Below are positions 4,771 through 8,177 of a DNA stretch of 8,177 nt, piece after piece. The DNA lies in NCBI GenBank assembly GCA_023412175.1, contig JAEYOB010000852.1, positions 1-8,177 on the forward strand. The letters are read 5' to 3'. Below the pieces are notes generated by a model. That model saw only the letters and a list, made by a program, of their open reading frames with translations, ran no database searches and had not been told where the DNA came from. The stretch comes from Pseudomonadota bacterium. GTDB taxonomy: Bacteria > Pseudomonadota > Alphaproteobacteria > Azospirillales > Azospirillaceae. How positions within the stretch are numbered: position 1 is the stretch's first letter; the number at the start of each line of letters is the position of its first letter. The position numbers and the translations under genes are program-made.

Positions 4771-7665
4771 GTGATGTCGATGCACAAGCTGACGGCTGGA
4801 GACGGGTACGCGTACCTGACCCGGCACGTGGCCGCGGGCGATGCCGGCCTCGACGCCGCGGCATCGCTGACCGCGTACTACGAGCAGACCGGCAACCCTG
4901 CCGGCCGCTGGTACGGCGCGGGCCTCGCTGGGCTCGGCGACGAGAAGCACCGGTTCCGCCCCGGCGACGGCGTCACCGAGGCCGCGATGACGGCCGTGTT
5001 CCGCGACGGCGTCGACCCGCTTACCGATGACGCGCTCGGCCGGCCCTATAGCCGATTCGATGACGGGAAGCGCCACGCCGTCGTCGGCTACGACCTGACC
5101 TTCACCGCGCCGAAGTCCGTCTCCGTTCTCTGGGCGCTGGCCGATGACGCGACCCGGGTCATCGTCTATGACGCGCACCGGGCGGCGTTGGCGTCATCGC
5201 TGGAGTTCGTCGAGCAGCGCGTCATCCGCACGCGCACCGGCGAGGCGGGGCGTCGTCAGGTCCGCACGCGCGGGATGGTCGCCGCGGCGTTCGACCACTG
5301 GGACACCCGGGCCGGGGACCCGAACCTGCACACCCACGTCGTCATCGCCAACAAGGTTCAGGGGCCCGACGGCGCATGGCGCAGCTTGGACGGGCGGACC
5401 GTGCACGCCGCGGTCGTCACCGTGTCCGAGCTCTATGACGCACTGCTGGCCGACGAGCTCGCGCGGCGGCTGCCGGTGGAGTGGTCGATGCGCGACCGCG
5501 GCCTGCGACGGAACCCGGCGTTCGAGGTCGACGGGATCGGCGAGGACCTGCTCGCGCACTTCTCGACGCGGGCCGAGGCGATCCACTGCGCCGAGCAGGA
5601 GTGGCTCGCCCAGTTCGAGGCGACCCACGGCCGCGAGCCGAGCCGGGTGGAGACGACGCGGGCGCGCCAGCACCTCACGCGTGCGACGCGGCCGCCGAAG
5701 ACGGTCCGCCCGCTGGCGGACCTCCTGGTCGACTGGGCGAACCGCGCTCGCGCGCTGACCGGGCTCGAACCGCGCGACCTGGCCGCCCGGGCGCTCGCCG
5801 GCACCTACGGGCGGGCGTTGCACGCGCATGACGTCGGGCCGGAGGTGCGGGCGGCGATGGTCGCCCAGGTGCTCGATGACGTGTCGACGCGGCGGTCGGT
5901 GTGGACGACGTGGAACCTCGGCGCCGCCGCTGTCCGGGCGTCGAAGCTGCTGCGGATGGCGTCGCCGGCGGAGCGGCGGGCGCTGCTCAACAGGATCACG
6001 ACCGACGCGGCGGAGGCGTGCGTGCATCTGGACGACAACCGCGATCCGATGACGCGGCGGGCCGGGGAGTCGCTGTTCACCTCGACCGAGCTGCTCGGCG
6101 CGGAGAAGGTGCTCATCGACGCAGCCGAGTCCACCGGCGCCCCGCACCGGCCGGCGGAGATGCTCGGCGCCATCCCGCTGCGCACCGAGCACCACCTGGG
6201 CTCCCTCGCCCCCGATCAGCGCACGGCCGCCGAGGCCGTCATCACCTCCGGTCGGCTGCTCGACGTGCTGGTCGGGCCGGCCGGGTCGGGCAAGACCACC
6301 ACCCTCGCCGCGCTCACCTCCTTCTGGGGACACGGGATCGGATCAGTCGTCGGGCTGGCGCCGTCGGCCACTGCCGCAAGGGCGCTGGCTGAGTCGCTCG
6401 GGGTGCCGTGCGAGACGACCGCGAAGTGGCTGCACGAGTCCACCGGCGACGGCGCCACCGCCCGCGCCCTGCGCTACGCCGACGCCGTTGCCCGCAAGGC
6501 AAGCCGCGACTACCGGGAGCAGCGGGCGGCCAACGATGAGCACTGGCGGCTGCGCGCTGAGCAGGATCAGTGGCGGTTCTCCCCTGGGCAGCTCGTCATC
6601 GTCGACGAGGCATCCCTCGCCGACACCCGTACCCTCGCCGCGATCGTCGAGCAGGCACGCGTGGCGACGGCGAAGGTGCTGCTCGTCGGGGACCACCTGC
6701 AACGCGGATCCGTCGACGCCGGCGGGGCGTTCGGGATGCTGGCCCGCCGCGGACCCACCGCCGAGCTCACCAGCCTCTGGCGGTTCAGCAAGCCGTGGGA
6801 GGCGCGGGCCAGCCTCGAGCTACGCCGGGCCCACCCGACCGCGCTCGACGCGTACGAGGCCCACGGCGCCATCACCGCGGGCGACCACGACGCGATGCTC
6901 GACACCGCCATCGAGGCCGTCACCACCGCCAGCCAGCATGGCCGCGTCGGGGTGCTCCAGGCGGTCGACAACCGCACGGTCCGCGAGCTCAACGCCCGCA
7001 TACGCGCAGACCGCATCACCACCGGCGACGTCGCGCCTGCTGGGGCGAGCCTGCACGACGGGCTAAGTGCCGGCGTCGGCGACCGGATCGTCACGCGGCG
7101 CAACCACCGACGCCTGACCACGGCGGACGGGTTCGTGCGCAACGGCGCCCTGTGGGACGTCACCGCCGTCCTGCCCGATGGATCCCTCCGCGTCCGGCCC
7201 GCCAACCACACCGGAGCGGCCACCGTCCGACTCCCCGCCGACTACGTAGCCGAACACGTCGAGCTCGGCTACGCCACCACCATCGCCCGCACCCAGGGCA
7301 TGACCGTCGACGAGACCCACACGATCGCCACCCCCGGCATGCGCCGCGAAGACCTCTACGTGGCGATGAGCCGCGGCCGCCATGCGAACCGCGCCTACGT
7401 CGTCGTCGACCAACCAGACCCGGAGTGCCTGCCCGGCCACACGCCGTCGTCGGGCCGGGAGGTGCTCGAGCAGATCCTCGCGACCAGCCACACCGAGCCC
7501 AGCGCCACCGAGACCTGGGACACCTACCACCCCGGCCGCGCCGCGCCCATCGTGCCGCCCGTGCATCCACAGCAGCCACAGAACCCCTGGCCCCCACAGC
7601 CTGCGCCGCATCTCTTGACCGCGCCGCCGCCGTCGTTCGCCGATGGACCGGTGCTCGGTCGCTGA
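4771..7665 (+). CDS. MobF/TrwC-type conjugative relaxase with TraA-like helicase domain
   Basis: The product has 964 residues from the GTG at 4771; the adjacent ATG at 4774 is equally compatible. Relaxases nick one strand at oriT, stay covalently attached to its 5' end and pilot it to the recipient; MobF enzymes also unwind the DNA. Residues 1-310 are the relaxase domain. Candidate catalytic tyrosines are Y13/Y15 (DGYAYL) and Y36/Y37 (TAYYEQTG). The metal-binding histidines are H176 (DHWD) and H187/H189 in NLHTHVVIANK. Residues 470-900 are a RecD/TraA-like superfamily 1 helicase: Walker A GPAGSGKT at 502-509, Walker B VDEAS at 611-615, and late motifs at 833 onward (GYATTIARTQGMT) and MSRGRHAN at 866-873. 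The final 60 residues are Pro/His-rich. The N-terminus (MSMHKLTAGDGYAYLTR) is of a type typical of actinobacterial MobF proteins. The gene lies upstream of the excisionase and integrase genes on the same strand and appears intact. Confidence 0.95.
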   Translation: MMSMHKLTAGDGYAYLTRHVAAGDAGLDAAASLTAYYEQTGNPAGRWYGAGLAGLGDEKHRFRPGDGVTEAAMTAVFRDGVDPLTDDALGRPYSRFDDGKRHAVVGYDLTFTAPKSVSVLWALADDATRVIVYDAHRAALASSLEFVEQRVIRTRTGEAGRRQVRTRGMVAAAFDHWDTRAGDPNLHTHVVIANKVQGPDGAWRSLDGRTVHAAVVTVSELYDALLADELARRLPVEWSMRDRGLRRNPAFEVDGIGEDLLAHFSTRAEAIHCAEQEWLAQFEATHGREPSRVETTRARQHLTRATRPPKTVRPLADLLVDWANRARALTGLEPRDLAARALAGTYGRALHAHDVGPEVRAAMVAQVLDDVSTRRSVWTTWNLGAAAVRASKLLRMASPAERRALLNRITTDAAEACVHLDDNRDPMTRRAGESLFTSTELLGAEKVLIDAAESTGAPHRPAEMLGAIPLRTEHHLGSLAPDQRTAAEAVITSGRLLDVLVGPAGSGKTTTLAALTSFWGHGIGSVVGLAPSATAARALAESLGVPCETTAKWLHESTGDGATARALRYADAVARKASRDYREQRAANDEHWRLRAEQDQWRFSPGQLVIVDEASLADTRTLAAIVEQARVATAKVLLVGDHLQRGSVDAGGAFGMLARRGPTAELTSLWRFSKPWEARASLELRRAHPTALDAYEAHGAITAGDHDAMLDTAIEAVTTASQHGRVGVLQAVDNRTVRELNARIRADRITTGDVAPAGASLHDGLSAGVGDRIVTRRNHRRLTTADGFVRNGALWDVTAVLPDGSLRVRPANHTGAATVRLPADYVAEHVELGYATTIARTQGMTVDETHTIATPGMRREDLYVAMSRGRHANRAYVVVDQPDPECLPGHTPSSGREVLEQILATSHTEPSATETWDTYHPGRAAPIVPPVHPQQPQNPWPPQPAPHLLTAPPPSFADGPVLGR

Positions 7666-7689
7666 CCACCGCCACACCAACCCAACAGA

Positions 7690-7694
7690 AGGAG
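7690..7694 (+). promoter_or_regulatory. Ribosome binding site of the excisionase-like gene
   Basis: AGGAG, within a purine-rich run at 7688-7698, ends 6 nt before the ATG at 7701. With only 35 nt between the relaxase stop and this start, co-transcription with the relaxase is likely. Confidence 0.7.
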
Positions 7695-7700
7695 AAGGTC

Positions 7701-7913
7701 ATGACCACCACCGCACAGCACACCGCCCCCGCCACCCCGGCCCGGCAGTACTACCGCGTGAAGGACGCGGCGCGGGTGCTCGGGGTGCCGCCCCGGACGC
7801 TGTACCACCTGGTCGAGCACGAGCAGATCCCCTACCGGCGGCTCGGCACGGTGATCCTCCTCCCGGCGGCGTGGGTCGAGCGCGAGCCGACGACGCCGGT
7901 GAAGCGGCGCTGA
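7701..7913 (+). CDS. Excisionase-like helix-turn-helix protein (Xis/MerR-type)
   Basis: The product is a 70-residue DNA-binding protein. Residues 1-15 are a flexible Thr/Ala/Pro leader. Residues 17-62 carry the excisionase-family winged helix-turn-helix: YYRVKDAARVLGVPPRTLYHLV, then the wing around IPYRRLGTVILLPAAWVE. In the family these proteins bind attachment sites and push the integrase toward excision; some act as transcription regulators. The placement directly before a tyrosine integrase, with a one-base overlap, strongly supports a recombination-directionality role. Length is normal for the family. A longer frame reaching back to 6570 exists, but it is a shadow of the relaxase gene; the ATG at 7701 has its own ribosome site. 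Confidence 0.88.
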   Translation: MTTTAQHTAPATPARQYYRVKDAARVLGVPPRTLYHLVEHEQIPYRRLGTVILLPAAWVEREPTTPVKRR

Positions 7914-8177
7914 TGTCCGTCACCAGGCGGGCGCTGCCGTCGGGCAACGTGACGTGGCGCGCGAAGGTGTTCTTCGAGGGCCGGGTCATCGCGCAGCGGT
8001 CGTTCGGGCGCCGGGTCGATGCCAAGCGCTGGGAGGCCGATCAGCTCGCGAAGCTGGACGCCGGCTCGTGGATCGACCCGGCGCGCGGGCGGATGACGTT
8101 CGCGGCGCTGGCCGAGGAGTGGCAGGCCTCGCGTGGTCACCTGGCGGTGCGCAGCCAGGAGACCACGCGGTTCCTGC
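7913..8177 (+). CDS. Tyrosine site-specific integrase (3' end outside window)
   Basis: The first 88 residues are visible and the gene runs off the right edge. Residues 5-50 (NVTWRAKVFFEGRVIAQRSFGRRVDAKRW) look like the AP2-like arm-binding domain of actinobacterial phage and element integrases. Residues 60-88 (MTFAALAEEWQASRGHLAVRSQETT) match the start of the SAM-like core-binding domain. The catalytic Arg/His/Tyr residues lie outside the window. The ATG shares its A with the excisionase stop (TGATG), so translational coupling is likely; there is no separate strong ribosome site. The enzyme would integrate and, with the excisionase-like protein, excise the element. The attachment site is expected beyond the integrase, outside this window. 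Confidence 0.88.
   Translation, partial: MSVTRRALPSGNVTWRAKVFFEGRVIAQRSFGRRVDAKRWEADQLAKLDAGSWIDPARGRMTFAALAEEWQASRGHLAVRSQETTRFL

Noticed and set aside
5194..6333. Minus-strand open frame, 379 codons, inside the relaxase
   Set aside because: Shadow of the relaxase gene. It is Arg/Gly/Pro-rich with no motif, while the sense strand has clear relaxase and helicase motifs.
6570..7913. Plus-strand open frame of 447 codons ending with the excisionase
   Set aside because: The part before 7701 is the relaxase read in another frame. The excisionase has its own ATG and ribosome site.
1..8177. tRNA genes, rRNA, CRISPR arrays, insertion sequences
   Set aside because: I saw no cloverleaf with a T-loop consensus, no regularly spaced repeats and no transposase motifs on either strand.

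Overview
The window is GC-rich DNA with strong G/C bias at third codon positions, GTG starts and actinobacterial-type protein families. It most likely comes from an actinobacterium; genus cannot be told from this sequence. It reads as part of an integrated mobile element: a restriction-modification cargo module on the left and a mobilisation/integration module on the right. The right edge cuts through the integrase gene.

Layout. Positions 3-131 (+) may be the tail of a gene that starts outside the window. Positions 132-630 hold no convincing gene, but contain a 7-bp hairpin and a tandem 10-bp repeat. A phospholipase-D-fold nuclease gene (631-1794, +) and a gamma-class adenine-N6 DNA methyltransferase gene (1821-3413, -) are convergent, with stop codons only 26 bp apart. 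Together they look like a Type II-like restriction-modification pair whose nuclease uses an HKD active site (BfiI/NgoFVII type). Positions 3430-3991 show no gene. A small three-helix membrane protein (3992-4519, -) is divergent from a large MobF/TrwC-type relaxase-helicase (4771-7665, +).

The 250-bp gap between those divergent genes is densely structured. It holds a 13-bp bulged hairpin, a 9-bp inverted repeat, an 11-bp hyphenated palindrome, a nested 10-bp plus 7-bp inverted repeat and a 9-bp direct repeat. This is the best candidate for the origin of transfer (oriT) and/or the relaxase autoregulatory site. After the relaxase come a 70-residue excisionase-like helix-turn-helix protein (7701-7913) and the first 88 residues of a tyrosine integrase (from 7913). 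The excisionase and integrase share one base (TGATG) and are probably translationally coupled.

How it fits together (inference). The integrase and excisionase would move the element in and out of the chromosome. The relaxase would nick oriT, pilot the strand and unwind it. The restriction-modification pair would be cargo that guards the host against other DNA and stabilises the element by post-segregational killing. No type IV secretion or coupling-protein gene is visible, so the element is either mobilisable only or has those genes outside the window. The restriction-modification module has visibly more A/T at third codon positions than the relaxase module, which suggests separate origins.
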